A stretch of DNA of 64,000 nt from Bog-473 sp963728845 (GCA_963728845.1 CAVSLS010000055.1:134332-198331), one strand, 5' to 3'. Positions 17,466-26,828 are shown, numbered from the stretch's first letter. The notes: generated by a model from the letters alone, not told the origin. A program made the numbers and translations.

Positions 17466-19442
17466 CTATTCCTTGTCGTCACCGCCCTCGCCCATGTGGT
17501 CCTTGATGGAGTTGACGACCGTCGGGTCGAGCAGCGTGGTGACGTCCCCGAGCGGACGATCGTCCGCGACGTCGCGCAGGAGCCGTCGCATGATCTTGCC
17601 ACTACGCGTCTTTGGCAGCTCGGGGCTCAGCATGATCTGGCGCGGTTTGGCGATCGGCCCGATCTCGCGCGCCACGTGGTCGCGCAGCTCGCGCACCAGC
17701 TGCTCCCCCGCCTCACCCTCGGCGTCGCTCGCTCCCTTGACCGTGACGAAGGCCACGATGGCCTGGCCCGTCGTGGCGTCGCTGGCACCCACGACGGCCG
17801 CCTCGGCCACCGAGGGGTGGCTCACCAACGCGTGCTCGACTTCGGTGGTCGAGATCCGGTGTCCCGAGACGTTCATCACGTCGTCCACGCGGCCGAGCAG
17901 CCACAGGTCGCCGTCCTGGTCCCGCTTGGCGCCGTCGCCCGCGAAGTAGCGACCGGGAAAGCGGGACCAGTACGTCTCCTTGTAGCGCTCGTCGTCCCCG
18001 TAGATCCCGCGCAGCATGCCCGGCCAGGGCTCGGTGAGAACGAGGTAGCCGCCCTCTCCGTTGCCCACGGAGCGGCCGTCGTTGTCGATCACGTCCGCCG
18101 ACACCCCGGGGAACGGCGTCATGGCCGCGCCAGGCTTGGTGGCGGTGACTCCCGGCAGCGGGGTGATGAGGATCCCGCCCGTCTCGGTCTGCCACCAGGT
18201 GTCGACGACGGGGCAACGGCCGCCCCCTATGTGGGTGCGGTACCAGATCCACGCTTCGGGGTTGATCGGCTCGCCGACGGAGCCCAGGAGCCGGAGACTG
18301 GACAGGTCGTGCTTGGCTGGGAGGTCCTCGCCCCACTTCATGAACGTCCGGATGGTGGTGGGAGCGGTGTACAGGATGTTGACCTTGTAGCGCTCGACGA
18401 TGTCCCACCAGCGCTCACGCGTCGGCGTGTCCGGTGTGCCCTCGTACATGACGGACGTGGCGGCATTGGCAAGCGGGCCGTAGACGATGTAGCTGTGCCC
18501 GGTGACCCACCCGATGTCGGCAGCGGTCCAGAAGACGTCCTTCTCGGGCTTGAGGTCGAAGATCAAGGAATGCGTCGCCGCCACGTGGGTGAGGTAGCCG
18601 CCGCTCGTGTGGAGGATGCCCTTCGGCTTGGCCGTCGTCCCGCTGGTGTACATGATGTAGAGAGGGTGCTCGGCGTCGAAGGCTTCCGGCTCGTGCTCGG
18701 CCGGCTGCCGATCCACCGCCTCGTGCCACCAGACGTCGCGCGCGTCGTCCCACGCGACCTCCTGCCCGGTGCGCCGGACCACCAGCACGCGCTCGACGTC
18801 GGGGCATTCCCGTACCGCTTCGTCGACCGCGGGCTTGAGCGGGCTCGCGGCGCCGCGCCGATAGCCCCCGTCCGCCGTGACCACGAAGTGGGCGTCACAG
18901 TCGAGAATGCGGCTCCGGAGGGCGTCAGAGGAGAAGCCACCGAAGACGACGGTGTGGGGCGCGCCGAGGCGGGCGCAGGCCAGCATGGAGATCACCGCCT
19001 CCGGGATCATCGGCATGTAGACGGCCACCTTGTCCCCCGCCTTCACACCCAACTCGGTCAGGGCGTTCGCCGCTCGGCAGACCGATGCCAGCAGTTCGGC
19101 GTAGGTGATGGTCCGCCTGTCGCCCGGCTCCCCCTCCCAGTAGAAGGCGACGCGGTCGCCCAGCCCGGCCGCGACGTGACGGTCGACGCAGTTGACGGCG
19201 ACGTTGAGCTTGCCGTCCACGAACCACTTGGCGTAGGGGACGCGCCACTCCAGGACCCGCGACCACCGCTCGGACCATGTCAGCCGCTCGGCCTGCGCCT
19301 CCCAGAAGCCGAGGGGATCGGCCTGCGCTTCGGCGTAGATACCCGGCTGTGCGTTGGCATCCTTGGCCAGATCCTCGGGGGGCGGAAAGATCCTGGTCTC
19401 GTTCAGCAGGGCCGACAGTCCCTGCTCCTGGCCCTCGCTCAT
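17466..19442 (-). CDS. acs: Acetyl-CoA synthetase
   Basis: This 658-residue protein (family usual about 650) makes acetyl-CoA from acetate, ATP and CoA. The order is typical: ACS N-terminal domain (DPLGFWEAQAERLTWSERWS), P-loop MYTSGTTAKPKGILHTSGGY, DTWWQTETGG, YFAGDGAKRDQDGDLWLLGR, and the C-terminal Lys motif PKTRSGKIMRRLLR that is acetylated in other bacteria. I chose ATG 19442 because AGGAG stands seven bases upstream; the frame is open to 19499 without a ribosome site. It converges with the thiolase gene, 16 bases away. Confidence 0.95.
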   Translation of the reverse strand: MSEGQEQGLSALLNETRIFPPPEDLAKDANAQPGIYAEAQADPLGFWEAQAERLTWSERWSRVLEWRVPYAKWFVDGKLNVAVNCVDRHVAAGLGDRVAFYWEGEPGDRRTITYAELLASVCRAANALTELGVKAGDKVAVYMPMIPEAVISMLACARLGAPHTVVFGGFSSDALRSRILDCDAHFVVTADGGYRRGAASPLKPAVDEAVRECPDVERVLVVRRTGQEVAWDDARDVWWHEAVDRQPAEHEPEAFDAEHPLYIMYTSGTTAKPKGILHTSGGYLTHVAATHSLIFDLKPEKDVFWTAADIGWVTGHSYIVYGPLANAATSVMYEGTPDTPTRERWWDIVERYKVNILYTAPTTIRTFMKWGEDLPAKHDLSSLRLLGSVGEPINPEAWIWYRTHIGGGRCPVVDTWWQTETGGILITPLPGVTATKPGAAMTPFPGVSADVIDNDGRSVGNGEGGYLVLTEPWPGMLRGIYGDDERYKETYWSRFPGRYFAGDGAKRDQDGDLWLLGRVDDVMNVSGHRISTTEVEHALVSHPSVAEAAVVGASDATTGQAIVAFVTVKGASDAEGEAGEQLVRELRDHVAREIGPIAKPRQIMLSPELPKTRSGKIMRRLLRDVADDRPLGDVTTLLDPTVVNSIKDHMGEGGDDKE

Positions 19443-19509
19443 GTGGTCTCCTCGTGCGCGTCCGGCGAGCCCTCTCTGCCTAGCAGAAGGCCGAGGCAAC
19501 GGGCACGGC

Positions 19510-19920
19510 TCAACTCGTACCTCGGAGCTCGAATCCCTCGAACGTGAACGCCGGGGTCACGGTCGCCCCGACGAGCGAGTAGCCGCGCAGCGGGCGGGCC
19601 GACTGCCACACACCCGCTTCCACCACCGTCTGCGGTGACTGTCCGGACGCCACGTCGGGACCGACAACACGCACGGCGTGCCTCCCGTCCGGCCACTCGA
19701 GGGTGAGCTCGAGCGGGTCGCCCGCGTAGAAGTGCCACAGCTCGGTGGCGTCGATGCGGTGCGGTGCCGAGACTTCGTCGTGCAGCAGGAGGTAGTAGAT
19801 GGCGCTTCCGCCCGGCCGCTCCCCCTGCTTTGCCTCGGCCGCCCAGGTCCGGCGGAACCACCCTCCCTCGGGGTGGGGAGCCAGGTCCAGGGCGGCGATC
19901 AGCCATTCGCCCGGTCGCAC
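19510..19920 (-). CDS. Cupin DUF985 family protein
   Basis: This 136-residue protein has the DUF985 signature: LDLAPHPEGGWFRRTW near the start, SAIYYLLLHDEVSAPHRID, ELWHFYAGDPLELTL, and GYSLVGATVTPAFTFEGFEL at the C-terminus. This is a single-domain cupin related to sugar epimerase-like proteins, with no settled function. The GTG at 19920 sits where the family starts. A G-rich stretch stands directly before it, closer than an ideal ribosome site. It lies 28 bases after the acyl-CoA dehydrogenase stop and is probably co-transcribed with it. Confidence 0.83.
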   Translation of the reverse strand: MRPGEWLIAALDLAPHPEGGWFRRTWAAEAKQGERPGGSAIYYLLLHDEVSAPHRIDATELWHFYAGDPLELTLEWPDGRHAVRVVGPDVASGQSPQTVVEAGVWQSARPLRGYSLVGATVTPAFTFEGFELRGTS

Positions 19921-19948
19921 TCCCCCAGTCTGGCCGCTCAGCCGGCGT

Positions 19949-21064
19949 TCACCCGAGGCTGGCGGCGACGGCAATGGAGTGCTGGGCGGAGCCACCGAGG
20001 AGGATGGCACTGGTCTCGGCCCGCTTGATGAAGAGGTGCGCGTCGTGCTCCCAGGTGAAGCCGATGCCGCCGAAGGACTGGAACGATTCACGGCACACCA
20101 GCCGCTGACAATCGTCGCTGGCGGCCTTGGACATGGAGACGGCGGTGGCCCGGGTGGGCGCGTCCTCGTCGATGGCGGCGACGGCGAAATAGCAGAGGGA
20201 ACGGGCACGCTCGAGGGCGAGGAACATGTTGCTCATCTTGTGCTTGACCGCCTGGAAGGAGCCGATGGGCACCCCGAACTGCTTGCGGTCCTTGACGTAG
20301 GCGAGAACCATCCGAAAGAGCGCGTCGCAGGCGCCGACGGTCTCGAGAGCGAGCGCCACGGTCGCCTCGTGCAGCGCCCGGGTGATCCCGATCGTGGAGG
20401 CCGAGCTCCCGGGCTCCCCGAGGGCGCGGTCGTCGGGGACGAGGACGCGGTCGAGCGTGGCGGTGTGCAGGGGACGGCTCGCATCGAGCGAGTGGACGGG
20501 GGCCAGTCGGGCCTCGGCCGCGGGGACGACGAACGCACCCATGCCCTCTCCGACCCGAGCGATGACGGCGATCTCGTCCATCCCGGCGTCGGCCAAGAGT
20601 CCCAGTTTCCTGCCGTGCAGGACCCAACCGCCCTCGGCGCGCTCGGCGGCCATGGTCACGTCGTCGAGGGCCCATCCCCGCGGGTGGTCGGCCAACGCCA
20701 CGGCGCCGGTGACCGAGCCGGAGGCGACCTGTGTCAAGAAGCGCCGGCGCTGTTCGGGAGTGCCGACCTCGCGGACCATCGGTGCGAACTGGGTGACGGT
20801 GGCCAGCAGGGGTCCCGGCGCGATGGCTCGGCCCAACTCCTCCACGACGACGGCCATCTCGACGAAGGAGAGGCCGATGCCGCCGTCCTCCTCGGCGATG
20901 GCCAGGGCGGGCCAATCGAGCGCGACCATGGAACCCCAGAGCTTCTCGGGTGCCTCGCCCGTCTCCACCACGGCTCGGACGACCTCGACGGGGCACTCCT
21001 TCTGAAGGAACGAACTGACCGAGGCGCGCAGCTCCTCCTGCTCGGTCGTGAACTCGAGCTCCAC
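19949..21064 (-). CDS. Acyl-CoA dehydrogenase
   Basis: This 371-residue acyl-CoA dehydrogenase fold starts VELEFTTEQEELRASVSSFL. ALADHPRGWALDDVTMAAER replaces the usual FAD signature (weakly conserved). YVKDRKQFGVPIGSFQAVKH and FQSFGGIGFTWEHDAHLFIK are the C-terminal hallmarks. This divergent type resembles one half of the heterotetrameric FadE pairs used in actinobacterial steroid degradation, which need a partner subunit. No partner is adjacent. The GTG at 21064 has AAGGAGG just upstream. Confidence 0.88.
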   Translation of the reverse strand: MELEFTTEQEELRASVSSFLQKECPVEVVRAVVETGEAPEKLWGSMVALDWPALAIAEEDGGIGLSFVEMAVVVEELGRAIAPGPLLATVTQFAPMVREVGTPEQRRRFLTQVASGSVTGAVALADHPRGWALDDVTMAAERAEGGWVLHGRKLGLLADAGMDEIAVIARVGEGMGAFVVPAAEARLAPVHSLDASRPLHTATLDRVLVPDDRALGEPGSSASTIGITRALHEATVALALETVGACDALFRMVLAYVKDRKQFGVPIGSFQAVKHKMSNMFLALERARSLCYFAVAAIDEDAPTRATAVSMSKAASDDCQRLVCRESFQSFGGIGFTWEHDAHLFIKRAETSAILLGGSAQHSIAVAASLG

Positions 21065-21343
21065 CGCCCTCCTTTCGCGGCATTGCCGGTTGCCGGTTGA
21101 CCGCCGTTCAATGACTGCCGCACCCGGCAGATCGGGGCCGAGTGTACCTGACGCCCATGTCAGCCCCCTGCCCTGTGCTACCTTCGCGGCGCTCCGTTTT
21201 CTGGGAAGCTGGGCATCGGGTGCCTCCGGGGGGGTCGCCGGTCCGAGGCGCAAGCCCGGGCCGGCGATTTCGGGGGTCCAACGGTTGGACGCACGATGTC
21301 GCGCGTCCGTGCTGAACCCGCGGTTGTGAGATGGCCACTCGCC

Positions 21344-21349
21344 TACACT
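21344..21349 (+). promoter_or_regulatory. -10 box of the tRNA-Lys gene
   Basis: TACACT ends 7 bases before the first base of the tRNA, the right distance for transcription starting at or just before the tRNA. No convincing -35 hexamer was found at 16-18 bases. Confidence 0.35.
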
Positions 21350-21356
21350 CTGCGGT

Positions 21357-21428
21357 GCGCCTCTAGCTCAACGGCAGAGCAACGGACTCTTAATCCGCAG
21401 GTTTCGGGTTCAAATCCCGAGGGGCGCA
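21357..21428 (+). tRNA. tRNA-Lys (anticodon CTT)
   Basis: The 72-base cloverleaf can be folded by eye. The acceptor stem GCGCCTC pairs with GGGGCGC plus discriminator A. The D-arm is AGCTC/GAGC, the anticodon loop CTCTTAA gives anticodon CTT, and the T-arm is TCGGG-TTCAAAT-CCCGA. CCA is not encoded. Its 3' half is the left attachment site of the island that follows, and integration restored a complete tRNA. Confidence 0.95.
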
Positions 21429-21430
21429 CT
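21394..21430 (+). repeat. attL: left copy of the 37-bp tRNA-Lys repeat
   Basis: These 37 bases, from TCCGCAGG in the anticodon stem to GCGCACT two bases past the tRNA, recur without mismatch at 35177-35213. Flanking bases differ on both sides. Tyrosine recombinases commonly use the 3' half of a tRNA gene as their att site. Confidence 0.9.
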
Positions 21431-21559
21431 GTATGGGCTGATGGGAGGCAGTGTCCGACTGCACTTGCGATTTCTCTTTCTCCAGTTGGACGCGAGTGGA
21501 CGCGAGCCTTCATCGGCATGCTGGGATTTCGGCACGCGAACAAGGTGCGCCATCTGTTC

Positions 21560-22174
21560 TGCGATCTTACGATCCGGCTGTCAGATGTGTGCATGTACCT
21601 AAGCGGCATCCTCTCGCTCGACCATCCCGCACGCGCCATCGGGTCGCGCAGAGTGGCTCCGGCATTGGCTGCTCTCTGTAACTGCGAAATGCCTCAGGTC
21701 GTGGACGTGAAGCCCAGAAAGTCCCAACTGCGAGCAGACCTGATTGAAGGCTCTCCAGAGAGCCTGAGGTCGCACTGGAGCGCCTGTACGGCTTGTGAAG
21801 AGGAAGTCATCTTCGTTGGGACCTACGAACTTCCCTAGATGATTCGCCAGCATGGGAAGCAGCGGAGCCGGGAGAACAATGGCCCTCTCCCCCGCACTCG
21901 ACTTTGGTGGGCCTGTTTGGGGTCCACCATCCTTCGCGAGAAGTTCCTTGAGGGTCCGGCGAACGCTGACAGTCATATTCTCTAGGTCAACGTCCTGAGA
22001 AGGAACGGAAGGTTTACGGCCTACTGTGCGAATCCAAATACCGGCGACTTGCAGTTTTGCGTGAGCAACACCACCCGCTGGAGTCGTGTGGCGTTCGAGT
22101 CCCGAGGCGTCGAAGACTCGACGATAGAAGTCGATTGCTTCATCGCCGTTGCTGACAATGAGGTACGGATGCAC
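21560..22174 (-). pseudogene. Tyrosine recombinase remnant joined to the start of a VOC-like protein
   Basis: From the C-terminal side, RAGWSSERMPLRYMHTSD carries the nucleophile Tyr (near 21596) and GLSGLHVHDLRHFAVTESS the HxxR motif. Upstream, DVDLENMTVSVRRTLKEL and DDFLFTSRTGAPVRPQAL are typical of phage-type integrases. The HxxR and Tyr parts are in different frames (shift near 21650). The N-terminal domains of the integrase are missing. In their place the frame begins MHPYLIVSNGDEAIDFYRRV, the start of a PhnB-like VOC protein, joined near 22020. The gene reads toward the tRNA attL. It is almost certainly inactive. Confidence 0.75.
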
Positions 22175-22411
22175 GGCCCGCAGACCTATACCCTCGTACT
22201 CAGATTTGGGACCCTCGGCTATTCACCACCTCCATCGAACTGTTCTCTGCTGATAGCACTTGGAGACCGGGTTCGAGTCGCAGTTTGGCATGGTGGACAA
22301 GCGTGTGGCGGGGTCGTGGTGCCGACCTGTCCCACCAACCCGGCGAACTGGGTCACCCCAACGCAGTCGAGGGTGCTTTGAAACCTTCGTCGAATACTCC
22401 GGTTCTTCGGG

Positions 22412-23089
22412 TCAGCGATTTGCTGGGAATTGGTGGGGACTGTCGGACTGCGCGCCAGGAGAAATGACGGCCAGAGGTGACGCGCTCCCGACGATGGCCG
22501 GGCGGACGAAGGGGGGAGCCTTGGGGAGCTCCGTGTGTTCCAGAGCGGTGACCCGGAAGCCGGCCTCTTCAATCGTCTCGAGCGTCGGCCGGTTGCAGTC
22601 GCAACACACGACCACCCGGTTGAGCGAATTCATCCGGTCCTGCTTCTTCGCCGCGGTGGGGTCGGCGGCGCGCACGTGCTCGAGGAAAAGGAACCTGCCT
22701 CCAGGACGAAGGACGCGGCTGATCTCACGGACGGCACGGGGTTGGTCGTCCACACCACAGAGCACCAAGGTGGAGACGACCACGTCGAAGGTCTCGTCCT
22801 CAAAGGGCAGATCCTCGGCTGGGGCTCGCAAGACCATGGTGGAGGGCGCTTCGGCAGTGGCGCGGCGCTCGAGTCGCTTGAGCATGAAGACGTCCGGCTC
22901 GGTCACAGTCAGCGAGGTCACGGCCGGCGGGTAGTGGCTCAGATTGGCTCCGGTTCCCGCCCCGATTTCAAGCACGGTTCCGGCCGCTTGTGCGACCAGA
23001 GCGTGGCGCATGGCGGTTAGACCGGCCCTCTCGGACCGGCGCATCTGGCCGTCATACATGGCGGCGAAGAACCTGCTGCGAAGACTCAT
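22412..23089 (-). CDS. Class I SAM-dependent methyltransferase
   Basis: This 225-residue protein starts MSLRSRFFAAMYDGQM with AGGAGGT just upstream of ATG 23089. It has motif I VLEIGAGTGANLSHY (about residue 40), acidic TVTEPDVFMLKRL, APAEDLPFEDETFDVVVSTL and RVLRPGGRFLFLEHVRA. This arrangement is that of the UbiE/phosphatidylethanolamine-N-methyltransferase-like group. The Cys pair in VVVCCDCNRPTLETI is common in this subgroup. The C-terminal roughly 20 residues look unlike the family and may be read-through of a truncated end. It is the next gene after the HD/LuxR regulator on the same strand, 85 bases away. The acceptor is unknown. Confidence 0.87.
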   Translation of the reverse strand: MSLRSRFFAAMYDGQMRRSERAGLTAMRHALVAQAAGTVLEIGAGTGANLSHYPPAVTSLTVTEPDVFMLKRLERRATAEAPSTMVLRAPAEDLPFEDETFDVVVSTLVLCGVDDQPRAVREISRVLRPGGRFLFLEHVRAADPTAAKKQDRMNSLNRVVVCCDCNRPTLETIEEAGFRVTALEHTELPKAPPFVRPAIVGSASPLAVISPGAQSDSPHQFPANR

Positions 23090-23174
23090 CGGGACCTCCT
23101 CTGCTTGCCTGTTACCGGCAAGGTACGGGAGAACCTCATCGCGTTCATGGGGCGATTGCCCCATCTTTTGCGAC

Positions 23175-24839
23175 CTATCCGAGTGCGAGCTCCTGGTCGG
23201 GAAGGAGGCCGTGTTGGAGGGCGAATAGGCTGGCCCCGGCCCGGTTCGAGACACCGATCTTGGCGTAGATGTGCTCGATGTGGTTCCGGGCCGTCTTGGG
23301 TGAGATCACGAGACGCGCCGCGATCTCCTTGCTTGGCAGGCCGCGGGACACGAGGCGTAACACGTCGATCTCGCGGGGAGTGAGCCCCGCCGGGCCCTCG
23401 CGGCGGCGCGCGACCCGATGACCGGCCGCGCCGAGCACGGCTTCGACCGCGTCTCCGTCCATCCGGCCCGCCCTGACCTCGTCGCGCAGCGTTACCGCCG
23501 CCTGCTCGGGGCTGAGGGCCTCGCGGTATGGACGCGGCTCGCCCATCGCCTGGTAGGCGTCGGCGGCGCCAAGAACCCGAGCTGACAATGGGATCGCCAC
23601 GCCAGAGAGGCGACGGGGATAGCCCGAACCGTCGAGCCGCTCGCGGAGCATGCCGGCGGTGGCCCCGAGGGGCGCCAGGGCCTCGGACTGACTCAGCATG
23701 CGCTCGGTGAGATAGGGATGCATCCGCACCCGCTCCCACTCGCCGGTGCCGAGGGCTCCCTGCTTGTCCCAGATGGCGTTGGACACGCCGAGGCGTCCCA
23801 GTCCGTGCACGACGCCGGCACGGCGAAGCAGTGCCACCTCTGCGTCATCGAGCCCGACAGCCGAGCCTGCCGTTCCTGCGAGCTCCGACACGCCGCGAGC
23901 GTGCCCGAGCATGTACGGCGACTTCAGGTCAACGAAGTCTGATATTGCCAACAGGGCTGCGTTGAAGTCGGCGGGTGACAGGTAGACGCCGAGTGAGGGC
24001 TCCGCGCCGATTACTGCGTCCCAGGTCTCGTCGGCGTCGAGCCCGTCCAAGATGACCTCGGCGTGGGTGCAGAAGGCCGCGGCCAATTCCGGGTCGAACT
24101 GGGAGCCGGCCCGTTTCTCTGCCAGCGAAACGGCAGCAGCGATGCCGCCGATGCGGTGGGCCACCTCGGTGAACTCTCCGATCTGGGCCAATCTCGACGC
24201 GATGGGGATGGCGTCGCCACGAAGATCCCCGGGCCAGCCCTTGCCGTCCCACTGCTCGTAGGATGCACCGACCGCTTCCTGCACCGCCTCCGAAAGACCA
24301 AGCTGCTCAGCGAGCCGGCGAGCCAGGGCCGAGTGCTGGGCAATCATGTTGTTCATGTCGCGGTGACCAGAGACGGCGAACTCGACGCCGACTCGGAAGC
24401 GGTGCAGCGGTGGGTTCCCGCTGCCCAGCAATCGCATCATGGCCAGGGCCCCACTCAGGTTCCGCTCGTCGTACTTGTGGGACTTGAGCGCGATGTCGTC
24501 GCCGAACCACTTGGCCTGCTCGTGCGCGTCGGAATGACAACCCACATTGACCATGAGGGCCGTGTAGTAGACGATGGATCGATCGTCCTCACCCAACTCG
24601 AGCGTTTCGGCAAGGCGCAACGAGATCATCGACTGGCGCAAAACGTGCTCCATCGGCTGGCCGAAGCCGAGATCCACACCGAGGGACAGGGCGGCTACCA
24701 GCTCGGCCAGCCGCACCCGGGCTCGATCGGGGGCACTGTCGCCCTTCACGACCTGGACACTATCCGCGACCGCCATCCGAGGATGGGCCCTGGTGTCGGC
24801 CTGCTGCACCTGGTGCTGTCCTCGTGGAAAGGACGACAT
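23175..24839 (-). CDS. HD-GYP-like domain protein with LuxR-type DNA-binding domain
   Basis: This 554-residue protein has two HD-type segments (about residues 30-220 and 310-450) and a C-terminal LuxR helix-turn-helix, TPREIDVLRLVSRGLPSKEI (about residues 487-506). The first segment keeps HSDAHEQAKWFGDD and ASYEQWDGKGWPGDLRGDAI. In the second, the metal-binding HD is replaced by HG (RRAGVVHGLGRLGVSNAIW), while ERLDGSGYPRRLSG and VLGAADAYQAM persist. It is therefore probably a sensor or regulator rather than an active cyclic-di-GMP phosphodiesterase. ATG 24839 gives the longest form; MAVADSVQVV at 24776 is a possible start. It may regulate the methyltransferase downstream. Confidence 0.85.
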   Translation of the reverse strand: MSSFPRGQHQVQQADTRAHPRMAVADSVQVVKGDSAPDRARVRLAELVAALSLGVDLGFGQPMEHVLRQSMISLRLAETLELGEDDRSIVYYTALMVNVGCHSDAHEQAKWFGDDIALKSHKYDERNLSGALAMMRLLGSGNPPLHRFRVGVEFAVSGHRDMNNMIAQHSALARRLAEQLGLSEAVQEAVGASYEQWDGKGWPGDLRGDAIPIASRLAQIGEFTEVAHRIGGIAAAVSLAEKRAGSQFDPELAAAFCTHAEVILDGLDADETWDAVIGAEPSLGVYLSPADFNAALLAISDFVDLKSPYMLGHARGVSELAGTAGSAVGLDDAEVALLRRAGVVHGLGRLGVSNAIWDKQGALGTGEWERVRMHPYLTERMLSQSEALAPLGATAGMLRERLDGSGYPRRLSGVAIPLSARVLGAADAYQAMGEPRPYREALSPEQAAVTLRDEVRAGRMDGDAVEAVLGAAGHRVARRREGPAGLTPREIDVLRLVSRGLPSKEIAARLVISPKTARNHIEHIYAKIGVSNRAGASLFALQHGLLPDQELALG

Positions 24840-24952
24840 CGTGGCACGCCTTCAGGAGCAGGCAGGTTGAGGACGCTGGAATTACAGTGATCCAGCCGAA
24901 CGCCCACAGACGAATGGCGTGCGTATCCCAACGAACAAGGAGCCCGCTGCCC

Positions 24953-25225
24953 GTGATTGCCATCTACATCGTCACCAAGAACATGACTTCTCAGCAGCAC
25001 GCGACGGGGCGCGACCGTCTTCGTGAGGCCGGGGCAGACGAGAGCGCCATGAAGCTCCACGCATGCTTCGGTGAAGAGGGCAAGCTTCAGGTCTTCGACG
25101 TCTGGGAGAGCCAGGAGGCGTTCGATGAGTTCCTGACATACCTCGGGCCAGTCATGGAAGAACTGGGGATCGAGTTGGCGCAGGCGCCCGTTGTCATGCC
25201 GATTGTGGACCTGGTCCAGCAATAG
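24953..25225 (+). CDS. Small dimeric alpha-beta barrel-like protein
   Basis: This 90-residue protein starts at GTG 24953 with AAGGAG ten bases upstream. The core is MKLHACFGEEGKLQVFDVWE then SQEAFDEFLTYLGPVMEELG and a conserved PVVMPIVDLVQ end. It resembles antibiotic-biosynthesis-monooxygenase-like (ABM) proteins of Actinobacteria that have no assigned activity. It is divergent from the HD/LuxR regulator (113-base gap) and may be under its control. No catalytic residue can be named. Confidence 0.68.
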   Translation: MIAIYIVTKNMTSQQHATGRDRLREAGADESAMKLHACFGEEGKLQVFDVWESQEAFDEFLTYLGPVMEELGIELAQAPVVMPIVDLVQQ

Positions 25226-25570
25226 CGTCCCCCCATCCCGGCGAATCGGGGACACCCGCTCGCATGAAGGATGTTCGGGGAAGCACCGGTCGTGTCGCGT
25301 AACTGTCACTATCGGCCTGCGGTGTCGCGAACCGTTCGCGGACCCCGCCTCACGCCCAGGCCGCGCCCGTAGGCTCGCAACTGCGGCGAGACGACCGGTG
25401 CCTTCCTCCCACACCTGGGATGGACGCCGGTCGTCTTCGCGTCCGGACACTCCCGGCGAGGTGGGATACCCGCCTCGGCACGGGGAGCCGGCCGTGCCAG
25501 GGCGGCAGGAGGGCTCCCCTTCTCTGCGATCATCGAGCTTGACCGCATTCGAGTTAGACCAAGGAGAACC
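25226..25570. other. Gene-free stretch
   Basis: No open frame here has family character. The end of the stretch carries the AAGGAG ribosome site of the next gene. I see no repeat or terminator. Confidence 0.5.
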
Positions 25571-26011
25571 ATGGGGGTACCGACGAGAGAAGCTCGACTC
25601 GCCCACGCTCGCATCCACTGCGATTACTGGAACGAGGGCCGCAAGGATGAATGGGTTGCGTCATGGCGAACGATCGCCCAGGGCGACATACGTATGTTCG
25701 ATCCCGTCGGCACGAAGGAAAAGCATGGTCTCGACCACGCCACGCTCGACGCGTGGGAGATGTTCCAGTCGATCCTGCGCTTGCGGCAGATCGTTGTGCA
25801 TGTCAATGACAATGAGATGGCATGGGCGAACCGAAACATTGTGACGATCGGCGACGAGACCCATTCAATGATCAGCATCGAGATCTTTTCTTGGGAACCA
25901 AACGGAGATCTGACCATCAAGACCTACTACGACATGCAGGAATCGGTTGGAGAAGACGACGACCTGTACGAACATCTCTTGGGGGCTGACAATGTCATTC
26001 TCAACGCGTAG
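25571..26011 (+). CDS. SnoaL/NTF2-like protein
   Basis: This 146-residue protein begins MGVPTREARLAHARIHCDYW with CAAGGAG just upstream of the ATG. The pattern RIHCDYWNEGRKDEWVASW, then a loop with HGLDHATLDAWE and the closing strands MISIEIFSWEPNGDLTIKTY, fits the cone-shaped NTF2-like fold (SnoaL/limonene-epoxide-hydrolase group). Members act as small-molecule isomerases, cyclases or hydrolases, or just bind ligands. It sits among other single-domain enzymes of the island. The substrate is unknown. Confidence 0.75.
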   Translation: MGVPTREARLAHARIHCDYWNEGRKDEWVASWRTIAQGDIRMFDPVGTKEKHGLDHATLDAWEMFQSILRLRQIVVHVNDNEMAWANRNIVTIGDETHSMISIEIFSWEPNGDLTIKTYYDMQESVGEDDDLYEHLLGADNVILNA

Positions 26012-26297
26012 TTGTTATTGCCACCGTCCCGGCAATGTGGTGGGGCACCCCTACCCGCAGCGAACTGGGATCCACAGATACGAAAGGCAGAGGTACTCGT
26101 CCCACGTTCCCGGCGGAATAGGGAGGGGTGCCCTGCCCCATGTTTCTGATGGGTCAGAGTTCCAGATTGGTGTTGCTTCTGGTGGTATTGGACACTCTTC
26201 CCGCACCCAGGTTTCTTTGAGGTGCTTCAGCTAACAATTCAATGCAGAAATTGAATTCCGATGTCTAGAGGGGTCGCAACGTCGAAAGGAGACCAAC

Positions 26298-26591
26298 ATG
26301 GCGTTCGTTCAGATCATCGAGGGCCGAACAACAAAGTTCGACAAGATCCAGCGGCTCGAAGACGAGTGGCGAGCAGCGACGGAGGGAAAGCGCACTCTTC
26401 GACGCTCTATCGTCGTCCGAGACCGCACAGACCCAGAGCGACACCTGATCCTCGCGTTCTTCGACTCGTATGAGGCCGCCATGGAGAACTCGAATCTGCC
26501 GGAGACATCCGAATTCAGTGAGAAGCAGGCTGCTCTCCTCGAGGGGCCGATGACGTTTCAGGACTTTGACGTGATCGAGGACCGCTCGTAG
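26298..26591 (+). CDS. Conserved actinobacterial small protein (ABM-like)
   Basis: This 97-residue protein has AAAGGAG six bases before the ATG. It reads MAFVQIIEGRTTKFDKIQRL, then DEWRAATEGKRTLRRSIVVR and FFDSYEAAMENSNLPETSEF. This pattern is common in actinobacterial hypothetical proteins and resembles a dimeric alpha-beta barrel. No activity is known. It is the third short stand-alone gene in this direction on the island, and the IS30 element lies 237 bases downstream. Confidence 0.72.
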   Translation: MAFVQIIEGRTTKFDKIQRLEDEWRAATEGKRTLRRSIVVRDRTDPERHLILAFFDSYEAAMENSNLPETSEFSEKQAALLEGPMTFQDFDVIEDRS

Positions 26592-26828
26592 GAGCGAAAC
26601 GCATCCCAGGGCTCGTCGTCATTTCGATGGCAGTCCTACGACACTCGGCAAGTCCCGCGCTTGGCATCTTGTTTTCGTCATCCCACAAGTGCCGGACAAG
26701 GTGGATCACGTCGAGGCGCGTTCATCGGTCGCAAAGACTGACGAAACACCGCAGACGATGTGGAAGCGGCGGCGGCGGGTCGTTGATCCGAGATGGACTT
26801 TCGGGGACTGTCTCGTTGTGGTGCGGCC

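Noticed and set aside
17496..19547. A 683-codon frame opposite acetyl-CoA synthetase
   Set aside because: Its composition is His/Arg/Asp-rich shadow text with no family motif; the minus-strand acs gene is complete and conserved.
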